Positions 17,120 to 28,795 of a stretch of DNA of 64,000 nt are shown in pieces. The position numbers and the translations under genes were made by a program. Each line of letters opens with the position of its first letter. The first letter of the stretch is position 1. The stretch is from positions 310,001-374,000 of the forward strand of contig NZ_JANIDY010000002.1 in the NCBI RefSeq assembly GCF_026385525.1, read 5' to 3'. The notes below the pieces were generated by a model that saw only the letters and a program-made list of their open reading frames with translations, searched no databases and was not told the origin of the DNA. This stretch comes from Bombella pluederhausensis. GTDB taxonomy: Bacteria; Pseudomonadota; Alphaproteobacteria; Acetobacterales; Acetobacteraceae.

Positions 17120-18892
17120 ATGGCACAGAAGACAGACAGGCAGCCTGAAAACAGGGCAGCGCAGGACACGACTTTTTCCCTGATGCGGCGGCTCTGGCGG
17201 GAGGATATTGCCCAGAACAGGCTCCGTCTGCTGGTGGTGTTCGTGCTGACGGTTGCCATGGCCCTGCTGACAGCGGCCTATCCGCTCGTCATCAAGCGGG
17301 CGATCGACATGTTCACGGCGCACGATCCCCGCATCCTGTATCAGATTCCCCTGCTGGTGGTGGCGGTCACGGGGGCCAAGGCACTGGCGCAGTATGGGCA
17401 GAATGTCTGTGTGCAGGCATTGGTTCTTCAGATCGTGCGGCGTCTTCAGGAGCGCATGTTTACTCATGCTCTGAATGCCGATGTCTCCCGTATCGAGAAA
17501 GAAGCTCCGGCTCGCTGGGCAGCCCGCTTTACGACAGATGCCCTTGCTATGCGGGAGGCCCTGACACGGTCGGTCAATGCGCTGGGGGATGTCATCACCA
17601 TCATCGGGCTTGTGGCCTCCATGATCTGGACAGACTGGGAACTGAGCCTGATTGCGGTCGTGCTGTATCCGCTGGCCATTATTCCCGTGCAGAAGCTGGG
17701 GCGGCGTGTGCGCCGGGCTTCTGGGGGGATGCAGGAGCAGGTTGGTGAAGCCTCGGCCTTGCTGACGGAAAGTTTTTCTCTATCCCGGCAGATACGTATT
17801 TACCGGATGGAAGCGCATGAACATCAGCGCATTGGTTCGGCTCTGGACAGGCTGCATGATACGTTTTTCCGCATTGCGAGTAACCGGGCCCGTCTGGACC
17901 CGATGCTGGAAGTGATTGGTGGTGTGGCGATTGCCTTCGTGCTGGGGTTTGCAGGCTGGCGGGCGGCGATGGGGGGCGCCACATTGGGGGATTTTACAGC
18001 CTTCATTGCGGCCCTGTTTGCGGCGTCTCGTCCTTTGCGGGCCTTGGGGTCGCTGAATACCTCCATGCAGGAAGGTCTGGCTGGTTTGGGGCGCATCTTT
18101 GCCGTGATTGATGAGCCTGCCACGGTGAAAGAACATGCCGATGCTCGCCCTCTGCCAGAAGGGCCGGGGCATCTCGTGTTCAGGAATGTGTCCTACCGTT
18201 TTGAGGACGGGCATTACGCTCTGAAAAACATTTCTCTGGATGTGAAACCGGGGCAGAGCATTGCCCTTGTTGGGCCGAGCGGTGCAGGGAAATCCACCAT
18301 GCTGGCCCTGATTCCTCGGCTGTTTGATGTGACGGAAGGGGCGATTACGCTGGAAGGTGTTGATGTGCGTTCCCTTACGCTGGCCAGCCTGCGGGATCAT
18401 CTGGCCTATGTCAGTCAGGAAACTGCCCTGTTTGACATGAGCGTGCGGAAGAATATCCAGCTTGGCCGTCCCTCAGCGACACGGGAGGAAGTGGAGGCGC
18501 TTTGCCAAATGGCGGCACTGGATTTCGTGCATGATCTGCCAGAGGGGCTGGAGACGGTCATCGGCACCGGTGGACAGAGGCTCTCAGGGGGGCAGAGGCA
18601 GCGTATTATGCTGGCCCGTGCCCTGCTGCGTAACCCCCGATTGCTGCTGCTGGATGAAGCCACCAGTGCGCTGGATTCAGAGAATGAAGCCCGTGTGCAG
18701 GAGGCTCTGGCCCAGCTCCGGCAGGGGCGGACAACGCTCATCGTGGCCCATCGACTTTCCACCGTGCAGAGTGCCGATCATATCGTGGTGCTGGATCAGG
18801 GCCAAATTGTCGAGATGGGCACCCACACCCAGCTCATGGCCAAGACCGGGCTTTACGCCCGGCTGGTGAAGGCTCAGGCCTTGGGAGAGTAG
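17120..18892 (+). CDS. ABC exporter, fused permease and ATPase (MsbA/HlyB class)
   Basis: The 590-residue half transporter works as a homodimer in the inner membrane. Six membrane helices span about residues 30-320. The ATPase domain has Walker A GPSGAGKST, signature LSGGQRQR, Walker B LLLLDEATSALD and the H-loop IVAHRLS. The start is the first ATG after the cca stop; AAGGAG at 17096-17101 is rather far upstream (18 bases). A longer in-frame start at 17048 lies inside cca. It could export lipids, as MsbA does, or small compounds; the sequence does not settle this. It ends three bases from the stop of the convergent orphan gene. Confidence 0.9.
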   Translation: MAQKTDRQPENRAAQDTTFSLMRRLWREDIAQNRLRLLVVFVLTVAMALLTAAYPLVIKRAIDMFTAHDPRILYQIPLLVVAVTGAKALAQYGQNVCVQALVLQIVRRLQERMFTHALNADVSRIEKEAPARWAARFTTDALAMREALTRSVNALGDVITIIGLVASMIWTDWELSLIAVVLYPLAIIPVQKLGRRVRRASGGMQEQVGEASALLTESFSLSRQIRIYRMEAHEHQRIGSALDRLHDTFFRIASNRARLDPMLEVIGGVAIAFVLGFAGWRAAMGGATLGDFTAFIAALFAASRPLRALGSLNTSMQEGLAGLGRIFAVIDEPATVKEHADARPLPEGPGHLVFRNVSYRFEDGHYALKNISLDVKPGQSIALVGPSGAGKSTMLALIPRLFDVTEGAITLEGVDVRSLTLASLRDHLAYVSQETALFDMSVRKNIQLGRPSATREEVEALCQMAALDFVHDLPEGLETVIGTGGQRLSGGQRQRIMLARALLRNPRLLLLDEATSALDSENEARVQEALAQLRQGRTTLIVAHRLSTVQSADHIVVLDQGQIVEMGTHTQLMAKTGLYARLVKAQALGE

Positions 18893-18895
18893 GGA

Positions 18896-19546
18896 TTAGG
18901 GCAAGGGTCTCAGGGTGAAAGGTACTTCTGATGAGAGCTCACCATTCTTATAGAAGTCTCTCCAGAAGATATTGTAGTATCTCTGGTCTTCATAATTACC
19001 GTCAAACTCATTGATATCTTTATAGTAATTTGAGTAAAAATTGTAATTAATATCTTCTGGAGTGAGAATGTTATATTTTTTTAGAAAATATTCTTTTTTG
19101 CGATGGCGTTTTGTTCGTTTGTTTACGCTATGTCTTGAAATGTGGTGATTGTTCAGGAGAAAGTCTATCCCACTTTCCGATAGAAAAACGCCAATCTGTA
19201 TTCCCGGTAATTCCGGCTCTGGAATGAGGCAGTAGGGTAAAAAGAAGGAAAACTCTTTCTGGATTTCTTTTGACACTTCCAGAAACATAGAGAATTTCCA
19301 TAATATCCGTTCAATACAGAAGGACACTAAGGGGGCGTTCTCTGGTTTTCTGGTGTCCAGTAGATCGAACATGTATAAATGAAAGTATATTTTATCATAG
19401 ACACAGTTCGAAGGTTCTTCCCTGATTTCACTCACTATTGAGTCCAGATCAATGGCAGAATAGTAAATGAGATCAACGCATTCCTTGAATGCCTTGTTTC
19501 TGGCTTTTTTTCCTTTCTTTCGGAAGGGTGGCTCATTGAGTGACAT
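18896..19546 (-). CDS. AT-rich orphan protein, unknown function
   Basis: The 216-residue product is rich in Lys, Asn, Tyr, Phe and Ile (for example EDINYNFYSNYYKDINEFDG) and unlike its neighbours in base and codon use: the DNA is clearly AT-rich in an otherwise GC-rich window. There is no signal peptide or clear membrane helix. A basic patch RHSVNKRTKRHRKKEY lies near residue 145. I recognise no domain. The start codon is five bases after the rppH stop and GAGGA inside rppH is a fitting ribosome-binding site, so it is probably translated from the ctpA-rppH transcript. The composition suggests horizontal acquisition. Confidence 0.65.
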   Translation of the reverse strand: MSLNEPPFRKKGKKARNKAFKECVDLIYYSAIDLDSIVSEIREEPSNCVYDKIYFHLYMFDLLDTRKPENAPLVSFCIERILWKFSMFLEVSKEIQKEFSFFLPYCLIPEPELPGIQIGVFLSESGIDFLLNNHHISRHSVNKRTKRHRKKEYFLKKYNILTPEDINYNFYSNYYKDINEFDGNYEDQRYYNIFWRDFYKNGELSSEVPFTLRPLP

Positions 19547-19551
19547 ATGAC

Positions 19552-20049
19552 TTAGTCCTCAGATGCTGCCTTATAAATGGCGAGAATGTCCGGCAGGAGC
19601 CGTTCATAGACGTCCTTCTTGAAGCCCAGATTATACTTGCCGCTTAGCACGTCTTCCGGTGGTACCCAGCGCCATGTGGTGAATTCGATTTCCTCGAACG
19701 TATCCAGCCTGATATCGCTGTCCTGACCGGTGAAGCGGAACAGGAACCACTGCTGCTTCTGACCCCGATATTTCCCGTGCAGGGCCTTGCCGATGAGATT
19801 GTCGGGCAGGTCGTAGAGGAACCAGCCATCACGTTTGCCAATCATGATGGCATTGTCAGTGCCGATTTCCTCTTTCATTTCCCGCCAGACAGCCTGTTCT
19901 GGTTCTTCACCTTCATCAATGCCCCCCTGAGGGAACTGCCAGATGTCATCCGGCAGGTCCGCACGGCGGGCCATGAAGATTTCCCCTTTCTCATTAAAGA
20001 GGACGATACCGACATTAGGGCGATAAGCCAGTGTTTCACGCAGGGTCAT
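19552..20049 (-). CDS. rppH: RNA pyrophosphohydrolase
   Basis: The 165-residue Nudix hydrolase removes pyrophosphate from 5' triphosphate ends of mRNA and so starts decay. YRPNVGIVLFNEKGEIFMARR opens the fold (cited as YRPNVGIVLFN and FMARRADLPDDIWQFPQ), followed by the Nudix box from GGIDEGEEP to REMKEEIG. The later QQWFLFRF and KYNLGFKKDVYERL match RppH. The start at 20049 (MTLRETLAYRPNVG) is preferred over an upstream frame at 20184, which overlaps ctpA. AAGAAG lies upstream within the ctpA end; ctpA stops four bases before this start. Confidence 0.94.
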   Translation of the reverse strand: MTLRETLAYRPNVGIVLFNEKGEIFMARRADLPDDIWQFPQGGIDEGEEPEQAVWREMKEEIGTDNAIMIGKRDGWFLYDLPDNLIGKALHGKYRGQKQQWFLFRFTGQDSDIRLDTFEEIEFTTWRWVPPEDVLSGKYNLGFKKDVYERLLPDILAIYKAASED

Positions 20050-20053
20050 GGTC

Positions 20054-21571
20054 TTACTTCTTTGCCTTTGCCGCATTGTCATCCTTGCTTTCTGTAGAAG
20101 CTGTTTCATGAGCCTGCGGAGGGAGTTGCGGATGGGCGAGCAGGGCAGCTTCATGGGCAGCATCAGCGCCGCCAGCCTGTGCATTGATGAAATGCAGCGC
20201 CTGCTGAAGCTGGAAGTCCGTTTCCGGCTTCATGGGGTCGAAGGCGGGCCATTTAGCAGGGGGCAGCCGTTCCACGGTTTTGGTAAAAGCGGGCAGGTCT
20301 GTCCGTGGGGTCTCCTTGGGCAGCTTGCCATCCGTGTTGGTGATAGTGTGGGCGAGGTCTGCCTCATGATAGGTAAAGAGGGTATCATCATCCCGGCTGG
20401 CCAGTACGGGTACGTCTGGCGTAATGCCCAGCCCCTGAATGGACCGACCTGATGGTGTGTAATAACGGGCGGTTGTCAGGCGGATGGCTCCCTGATCCGC
20501 AATAGGAATGATCGTCTGGACAGACCCCTTGCCGAAGGTCCGGTCACCCATGATGATGCCCCGGCGATGGTCCTTCAGCGCACCGGCCACGATCTCACTG
20601 GCCGAGGCCGAGCCCGCATTGGTCAGGACGATGATGGGCAGACCGTGGGTGATGTCCTTGCCGACACCGTCCCAATGCTGATTACCTTCCGGGTGGCGGC
20701 CCCGGATGGAGACGATCTCACCTTCCTTGATGAAGTCACGGGCCACGGCGATAGCCTGATCCAGCTTCCCGCCGGGATCAGAGCGGAGGTCAAGCACAAG
20801 GCCGTTCAGGGTCTTGCCGGGCGTCTTGGCAGCGGACTGGACCAGCTTGTTATAGGCCTTACGCATTTCCTTCTCGAGGGAATCATCAAACTCGCTGAGG
20901 CGGATATAACCCGTCTGCCCATACATGGCGGAACGGACGATCTGCACATGGATGATCTCCCGTGTGAGGGTATAATTCTGCTGCTTGCCGGTCTTGGGGC
21001 GCAGGATGGTCAGGATGATCTGTGTTCCCGGCTTGCCCCGCATCTTGCGGACGGCCTGATCCAGCGTGAGGTCGGCAATGCTTTTATTGTCCACCATGGT
21101 GATGACATCGCCGGACTGGATGCCCGCCCGGGCTGCCGGTGTGCCGTCAATGGGGGAGACGACCCGGACATGACCGGCTTCGCCCTGAACCTGCAGTCCC
21201 AGCCCGCCGAACTGACCGGCCATTTCATCCTGCATGTCCTTCAGCTGCTGGGCATCCATAAAGGATGAATGCGGGTCCAGATTGCTGATCATCCCGTCAA
21301 TGGCATTGCGGATGAGCTTCTTGTTGGGCAGCGGAGACACATATTCCGAGTGGGCAATGTCCATCACCGTGCCAAGCAGTGTCAGCATACGGACGGTCTC
21401 GGCATTGTTGCTGTCGGTGTTGGAGGCCGGGGTGCCGTTACTGTCCTTGTGTGCGGCTTCCTGTGCCCAGGCGGGGGGAATGAGTGCCGGGCGGCTGGCC
21501 ATGAAGGCACCAGAGGCAACACCCATCGCTGAACAGGCAAGACCCAGCATAAGGCCAGTGCGGAAGTTCAT
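20054..21571 (-). CDS. ctpA: Carboxyl-terminal processing serine protease (S41)
   Basis: The 505-residue exported protease has an N-terminal signal or anchor (MNFRTGLMLGLACSAMGVAS), a PDZ domain (about 110-190, GGLGLQVQGEAGHVRVVSPI then ARAGIQSGDVITMVD) and the S41 catalytic core. The catalytic serine lies in GSASASEIVAG and the lysine in RTFGKGSVQTI, 25-30 residues later. These proteases trim periplasmic proteins, including cell-wall enzymes and their regulators. An EnvC-like cell-wall factor is encoded just upstream, though a likely terminator separates them. It forms an operon with rppH. Confidence 0.94.
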   Translation of the reverse strand: MNFRTGLMLGLACSAMGVASGAFMASRPALIPPAWAQEAAHKDSNGTPASNTDSNNAETVRMLTLLGTVMDIAHSEYVSPLPNKKLIRNAIDGMISNLDPHSSFMDAQQLKDMQDEMAGQFGGLGLQVQGEAGHVRVVSPIDGTPAARAGIQSGDVITMVDNKSIADLTLDQAVRKMRGKPGTQIILTILRPKTGKQQNYTLTREIIHVQIVRSAMYGQTGYIRLSEFDDSLEKEMRKAYNKLVQSAAKTPGKTLNGLVLDLRSDPGGKLDQAIAVARDFIKEGEIVSIRGRHPEGNQHWDGVGKDITHGLPIIVLTNAGSASASEIVAGALKDHRRGIIMGDRTFGKGSVQTIIPIADQGAIRLTTARYYTPSGRSIQGLGITPDVPVLASRDDDTLFTYHEADLAHTITNTDGKLPKETPRTDLPAFTKTVERLPPAKWPAFDPMKPETDFQLQQALHFINAQAGGADAAHEAALLAHPQLPPQAHETASTESKDDNAAKAKK

Positions 21572-21593
21572 GGTCGGTCTATTCCTTAATGTT

Positions 21594-21627
21594 AAAAAAC
21601 AGGCAGCTCTGCCAGTAGCTGTCTGTT
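21594..21627 (-). terminator. Probable terminator after the EnvC-like gene
   Basis: Arms at 21598-21608 and 21617-21627 give an 11-base stem with one A-C mismatch on the minus-strand transcript, an 8-base loop and a run of six Ts after it (plus-strand A's at 21594-21599). It sits between the EnvC-like gene and ctpA. Confidence 0.55.
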
Positions 21628-21734
21628 AATGATCGGCATTACAGAGCACCCGGCCCTGAAAACAGGATGGCGACAGCTTACAGTGTTTTCAGCGAGGGTG
21701 AAACTCCCAAGGAGTTCATGATGTCTTTGCGGCT

Positions 21735-23045
21735 TTAGAAGAAGCGGGCCGGGTCCATGAGGGTCGTGCCCTGACGGAGCTGCACGAAAAGGAGCGGATC
21801 ATGGGCGGGCATCTGGCCGATCAGCCCTCCTTGACGGACGGATTGGCCGCTCTGGAGGCGGATTGAGCCTAACCCTGCCAGAACGAGCCGCTGTTTCTGT
21901 CCGCAGTCCAGAATGACCATCGGGCCGAAAGAGCGGAATGCCCCGCTAAAGAGCAGGCGCCCTGTACAGGGGGCTGTCACAGGGGCCGATGGAGCGGTCT
22001 GGTAGGTGAGCCCTGTGGCAGGTCCGGCTTCGGTGGGCTGCGCCCAACGTGTGACGATACGGCCCTGTACGGGGGCTCGTGCGGTGCCACGTTTCAACCC
22101 GTTGCCGGGATTGAAACTGCGGGCCTGCTGGTCAAGCTCCTGTTCCTTGTGGCGCTGATGAAGCTTGTGCAGGCGGGCTTTTTCAGCCTGTAGGCGGCGG
22201 CGTGTTTCGGCTTCCTGCTTGGCCAGAATGGTGATGATGGCGGTTAGAGCCTCTGTACTTTGACGGGCCTGCGTCAGTAGGGTCTGCTGCTTCAGGAGGG
22301 CCTGCTGGGCTTGTTCTGAATCCTTGGCGGCCTGTTCGGCACGGTTTTCTGCTTCGCTCTGGCTGGTTTGGAGGCGAGTTTCCTGTGCAGCGATGGTACG
22401 ACTCTGGTCTTCAAGGCGGTTCTGTTCCCTGTGCAGGCGCTTCTGCTGAAGGAGAGTGCGCTGGAGCTCCTGCTGGTTCTGCTGGTGGCGCAGGGCGAGT
22501 AGGGCAAGGGGCACTGAAGGGCTGATGGCCGGATTGTCCGGAGGCATGAGCAGGGTCAGTTCGGGCGCGGCATCAAGCTGCTGGAGGGCAGGGACACGGG
22601 CGGCTTCGTCCAGAAGAACGGATGTTTCTTTGTTTTTAAGCCGGTCATCACCGTTGCTGATCTGTTCAAGTTGAGCAGAAACTTTGGCGAGGCGTTTTTC
22701 AACAAGGTCGTGTTGTCGTGCCAGTTGTGCCTGTTTCTGGCGCAGGAGCGTTAGTTGGCGGGTACTGAGATGGGCTTGCGCTTCAGCCCGACGGGTTTCT
22801 TCTTCTTTCTGCTGGAGCAGGCGGGCCTTTTGCGCCAGAAGCTGCTGGAGATTCAGCCGTGCCGCTCGTGCCTTGCGGATGCCTGCCTCCGTTGTGGGAA
22901 TAGGCGTGTCGGTATCCCAGAACGTGCCGGGTGCATCAGCAGGTGCTGCTGCATGACCTGCCTGCCCATGGGTGAGAAGCATGGCCATCAGACAGGGCAG
23001 GAGCCGGTTGCCGACACGGACGGTGCTGGATCGCTTCAGGACCAT
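21735..23045 (-). CDS. EnvC-like murein hydrolase activator with degenerate LytM domain
   Basis: The 436-residue periplasmic protein has a signal peptide (LLPCLMAMLLTHGQAGHA), long coiled coils from about residue 55 to 320, rich in Gln, Leu, Arg and Ala, and a C-terminal LytM (M23-like) domain of about 110 residues. In that domain the zinc ligands are missing: no H-x3-D before the CTGRLLFSGAF strand, LVLAGLGS in place of the usual YxHL, and LLFVQLRQG in place of LHFExR. Known EnvC activators are degenerate in this way and switch on amidases at the septum. The start at 23045 gives a proper signal peptide; a frame from 23243 overlaps msrB and is unlikely. Confidence 0.85.
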   Translation of the reverse strand: MVLKRSSTVRVGNRLLPCLMAMLLTHGQAGHAAAPADAPGTFWDTDTPIPTTEAGIRKARAARLNLQQLLAQKARLLQQKEEETRRAEAQAHLSTRQLTLLRQKQAQLARQHDLVEKRLAKVSAQLEQISNGDDRLKNKETSVLLDEAARVPALQQLDAAPELTLLMPPDNPAISPSVPLALLALRHQQNQQELQRTLLQQKRLHREQNRLEDQSRTIAAQETRLQTSQSEAENRAEQAAKDSEQAQQALLKQQTLLTQARQSTEALTAIITILAKQEAETRRRLQAEKARLHKLHQRHKEQELDQQARSFNPGNGLKRGTARAPVQGRIVTRWAQPTEAGPATGLTYQTAPSAPVTAPCTGRLLFSGAFRSFGPMVILDCGQKQRLVLAGLGSIRLQSGQSVRQGGLIGQMPAHDPLLFVQLRQGTTLMDPARFF

Positions 23046-23224
23046 GATTCCGCCTGAGAATCCCTTTCTGGATGGTGTGGTGCAGGGCTTGAAAAATGCA
23101 TCTGGTGCTATGAGATCAGCCACACAGGGGGAAGAAGCCCGTCTTTTGTGGCGGAGAACGGGCTGTCTGTCCAGCCGGGAGCGGCAGGGTGCCATGACAC
23201 TTCGAAACAGGAAAGAAAAACAGG

Positions 23225-23638
23225 ATGGATATGAAGCAGCCAAAACAGGAACAGGTCCCGCATTGCAGTTGTGGCCCTTTGAATGAAGCGCAGAAGCGTG
23301 TCCTGCATGGTCATGGGACAGAACCGCCGGGCTCTAGCCCTCTGAATCATGAAAAACGGCCCGGCCATTATGACTGTGCGGCCTGCGGGAAGCGTCTGTT
23401 CAGTTCTGAGGCCAAATATGAGAGTGGCTCAGGCTGGCCGTCCTTCTTCCGAGCTGTGCCGGGAGCTGTGGGAGAGCGTGAGGATCGCAGCCTTGGCATG
23501 GTGAGGGTGGAGATTCACTGTTCAGGCTGTCATGGCCATTTGGGTCATGTCTTCCCGGACGGCCCCCCACCGACAGGGCTGCGCTATTGCACAAATGGTC
23601 TGGCCCTGCATTTCGTGCCGGATGAAGAAAAGGACTGA
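23225..23638 (+). CDS. msrB: Peptide-methionine (R)-S-oxide reductase
   Basis: The 137-residue enzyme repairs oxidised methionine of the R form. Two CxxC pairs (CAACGKRLF and CSGCHGHLGHVF) bind structural zinc. The motif GSGWPSFF and the catalytic cysteine in LRYCTNGLAL are in place; the usual RYCxNS is RYCTNG here. The gene is divergent from the EnvC-like gene and ends before a strong shared terminator. Two starts two codons apart (23225 and 23231) are possible. Confidence 0.94.
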   Translation: MDMKQPKQEQVPHCSCGPLNEAQKRVLHGHGTEPPGSSPLNHEKRPGHYDCAACGKRLFSSEAKYESGSGWPSFFRAVPGAVGEREDRSLGMVRVEIHCSGCHGHLGHVFPDGPPPTGLRYCTNGLALHFVPDEEKD

Positions 23639-23644
23639 TACAGA

Positions 23645-23685
23645 AAAGGAGAGGCTCTGTCTGTATGGGGCAGAGCCTCTCCTTT
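23645..23685. terminator. Bidirectional terminator
   Basis: A perfect 15-base stem (AAAGGAGAGGCTCTG at 23645-23659 with its complement at 23671-23685) has an 11-base loop. T-runs lie on both strands. It lies between convergent msrB and ilvA. Confidence 0.9.
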
Positions 23686-23705
23686 GTTACGGTATGGCCT
23701 GAAAC

Positions 23706-24926
23706 TCAGTCCCGTTCGACATGGTAGTGACGGGAGAGCTCACGCTCGATCTCAAGAGCATGTTCCGTGTCACGGGCTTCAATCATCACCACAAGTTCGG
23801 CTGTCTGTACGGAAGGTGCTGCAAAGAGGCGGTGATGGGAGACCTCGATGATGTTCCCGCCATAGCTGCCAATCTTCTCAGAGATGGCGGCCAGCAAACC
23901 GGGGCGGTCGGGAATCTGGAAGATCAGACGCAGGATGCGCCCTTCCCGCAGCAGGGAGCGGAGAATGACATGGGCAAGGATGCGGGCATTGATGTTGCCA
24001 CCCGAAATAGGGAAGCCCACCTTCTTGCCCTTGAAGAAATCATGATTGGCCAGAATGGCGGCGAGTGGTGTGGCTCCAGCTCCTTCGCCTACCTGACGGG
24101 CCTTTTCAGCCAGTGTCGTGATGGCGCTCTCGACCTGAAGCTCATTGACGACAAACACGCCATCAATATTCTTCCCGATGACATCCAGACAGTGATGGCC
24201 CGGCTGAACAACGGCAATACCTTCGGCAATGGTTGACCCGCCGGGGACGGAGCGGAGTGGCTCCGGATAGGCACCTAGCGGGGAGTAGTTTTCTACCTGC
24301 ACACCATAGAGCTTTGTCTTCGGGCTGAGTTCTTTCAGCACCGTGACAAAACCGGCCATGAGGCCGCCCCCGCCGATCGGCACCACGATGGCATCCAGAT
24401 CAGGCGCATCCTCAATCATCTCAAGGGCGCAGGTGCCCTGTCCAGCAATGACAGCGGGGTCATTGAATGGATGGATGAGGGTCTGGCCTTCTTCCTGACG
24501 GATTTTTTCTGCCGTCTGCACGGCTTCGTCAAAATTTTCACCAGCGAGCACGACCCGTGCGCCCCAGCTCTGGGTGGCGGCTACCTTGGTGGCAGGGGTG
24601 AAGCGGGGCATCACGATGGTGGCCTTCATGCCCAGCAGGCTGGCCTGCCGCCCCACACCCTGAGCATGATTGCCCGCTGAAACGGTGATGACACCGTGCT
24701 TGCGTTCTTCAGGCGTGAGCATGGCCATACGGTTGGCAGCACCACGCTCCTTGAAGGAGCCAATGGCCTGAAGGTTTTCCAGCTTGATAATAATCTCTGC
24801 TTCCGTCAGCCGGGAAAGGGCCACATTGCTGATTGTGGGGGTGCGGGCAATGGTGGCGGCAATGCGCTTCTGGGCGTCTTTGACGTCGTTGAAGGTCAGG
24901 CTGGTCGTGGAAGCAGAGTCTGGCAT
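23706..24926 (-). CDS. ilvA: Threonine ammonia-lyase
   Basis: The 406-residue PLP enzyme converts threonine to 2-oxobutanoate, the first step of isoleucine synthesis. The PLP lysine lies in IGSFKERGA (K59); VSAGNHAQGVG and PIGGGGLMAG bind the cofactor phosphate and substrate. Residues from about 325 form an ACT-like domain (FQIPDRPGLLAAISEKIGSYG then VVMIEARD), as in short threonine dehydratases; this could allow allosteric control. The ATG shares one base with the greA stop (TAATG), so it is translated right after greA. Confidence 0.93.
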   Translation of the reverse strand: MPDSASTTSLTFNDVKDAQKRIAATIARTPTISNVALSRLTEAEIIIKLENLQAIGSFKERGAANRMAMLTPEERKHGVITVSAGNHAQGVGRQASLLGMKATIVMPRFTPATKVAATQSWGARVVLAGENFDEAVQTAEKIRQEEGQTLIHPFNDPAVIAGQGTCALEMIEDAPDLDAIVVPIGGGGLMAGFVTVLKELSPKTKLYGVQVENYSPLGAYPEPLRSVPGGSTIAEGIAVVQPGHHCLDVIGKNIDGVFVVNELQVESAITTLAEKARQVGEGAGATPLAAILANHDFFKGKKVGFPISGGNINARILAHVILRSLLREGRILRLIFQIPDRPGLLAAISEKIGSYGGNIIEVSHHRLFAAPSVQTAELVVMIEARDTEHALEIERELSRHYHVERD

Positions 24927-25399
24927 TATTTGTAGATCACTTTCAGAACTTCATAGGTGCGGTCCCCGCCCGGTGCAGGGACAGAAACGCTATCCCCAGC
25001 TTCCTTCCCGATGAGCGCTTTGGCAAGGGGGGAGGAGATGGAAATGCGATGCTGTTTAATGTCAGCTTCGTGAGCACCGACAATCTGATAGGTGCTTTCC
25101 TTGTCGGTCTCCTCATCCACCAGCTCGACCGTGGCACCGAACTGGATGCGGTTGCCGGAAAGGGTTGTGGGGTCGATCACCTCCGCCGTGGAGATCAGGC
25201 TTTCCAGCTCCAGCACACGCCCCTCGATGAAAGACTGGCGCTCCCGTGCGGCATGGTATTCGGCATTTTCGGAGAGGTCCCCGTGGGAGCGGGCTTCAGC
25301 AATGGCCCGGATGACAGCGGGGCGTTCCTCTGATTTGAGCTGACGCAGCTCATCCTCAAGGCGCTTCAGTCCTTGGGCGGTCATGGGGCTTTTCTGCAT
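24926..25399 (-). CDS. greA: Transcription elongation factor GreA
   Basis: The 157-residue factor rescues arrested RNA polymerase by stimulating transcript cleavage. An N-terminal coiled coil ([20 protein letters not shown] and [17 protein letters not shown]) carries the acidic tip pair in GDLSENAEY. The C-terminal FKBP-like domain has [15 protein letters not shown]. The start at 25399 gives the standard MQKxPMT N-terminus with GAGG nine bases away; upstream in-frame ATGs lack this. It lies behind carB after a 138-base gap with two hairpins and ends overlapping ilvA. Confidence 0.95.
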   Translation of the reverse strand: MQKSPMTAQGLKRLEDELRQLKSEERPAVIRAIAEARSHGDLSENAEYHAARERQSFIEGRVLELESLISTAEVIDPTTLSGNRIQFGATVELVDEETDKESTYQIVGAHEADIKQHRISISSPLAKALIGKEAGDSVSVPAPGGDRTYEVLKVIYK

Positions 25400-25434
25400 G
25401 GAGGGCATCCTCACACTGGTAATAGAGATGAATG

Positions 25435-25526
25435 GCATACCGCCCCGCCCCCTTCCGCATGGAGCAGAAAAGGGCGGGGCGGCATACGCTGTGGCAGACA
25501 GGATAAACAGCACATCGCGCGTGCTG
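25435..25526 (-). other. Hairpins in the carB-greA gap
   Basis: On the minus-strand transcript, a 6-base hairpin (arms at 25521-25526 and 25508-25513) is followed by a long GC-rich stem. That stem is 16 base pairs with two G-U pairs (25472-25487 with 25435-25450, core CCGCCCCGCCC) and a 21-base loop. There is no T-run after it, so it is not a standard terminator. RNA processing or transcript stabilisation between carB and greA is possible. Confidence 0.45.
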
Positions 25527-25537
25527 CAAGTCCTCTC

Positions 25538-28792
<3,255 letters not shown>

Positions 28793-28795
28793 GGT

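Noticed and set aside
19846-20184. Longer RppH with an extra N-terminal stretch from 20184
   Set aside because: The added residues come from inside ctpA in another frame and do not match the family; the 20049 start gives the normal N-terminus.
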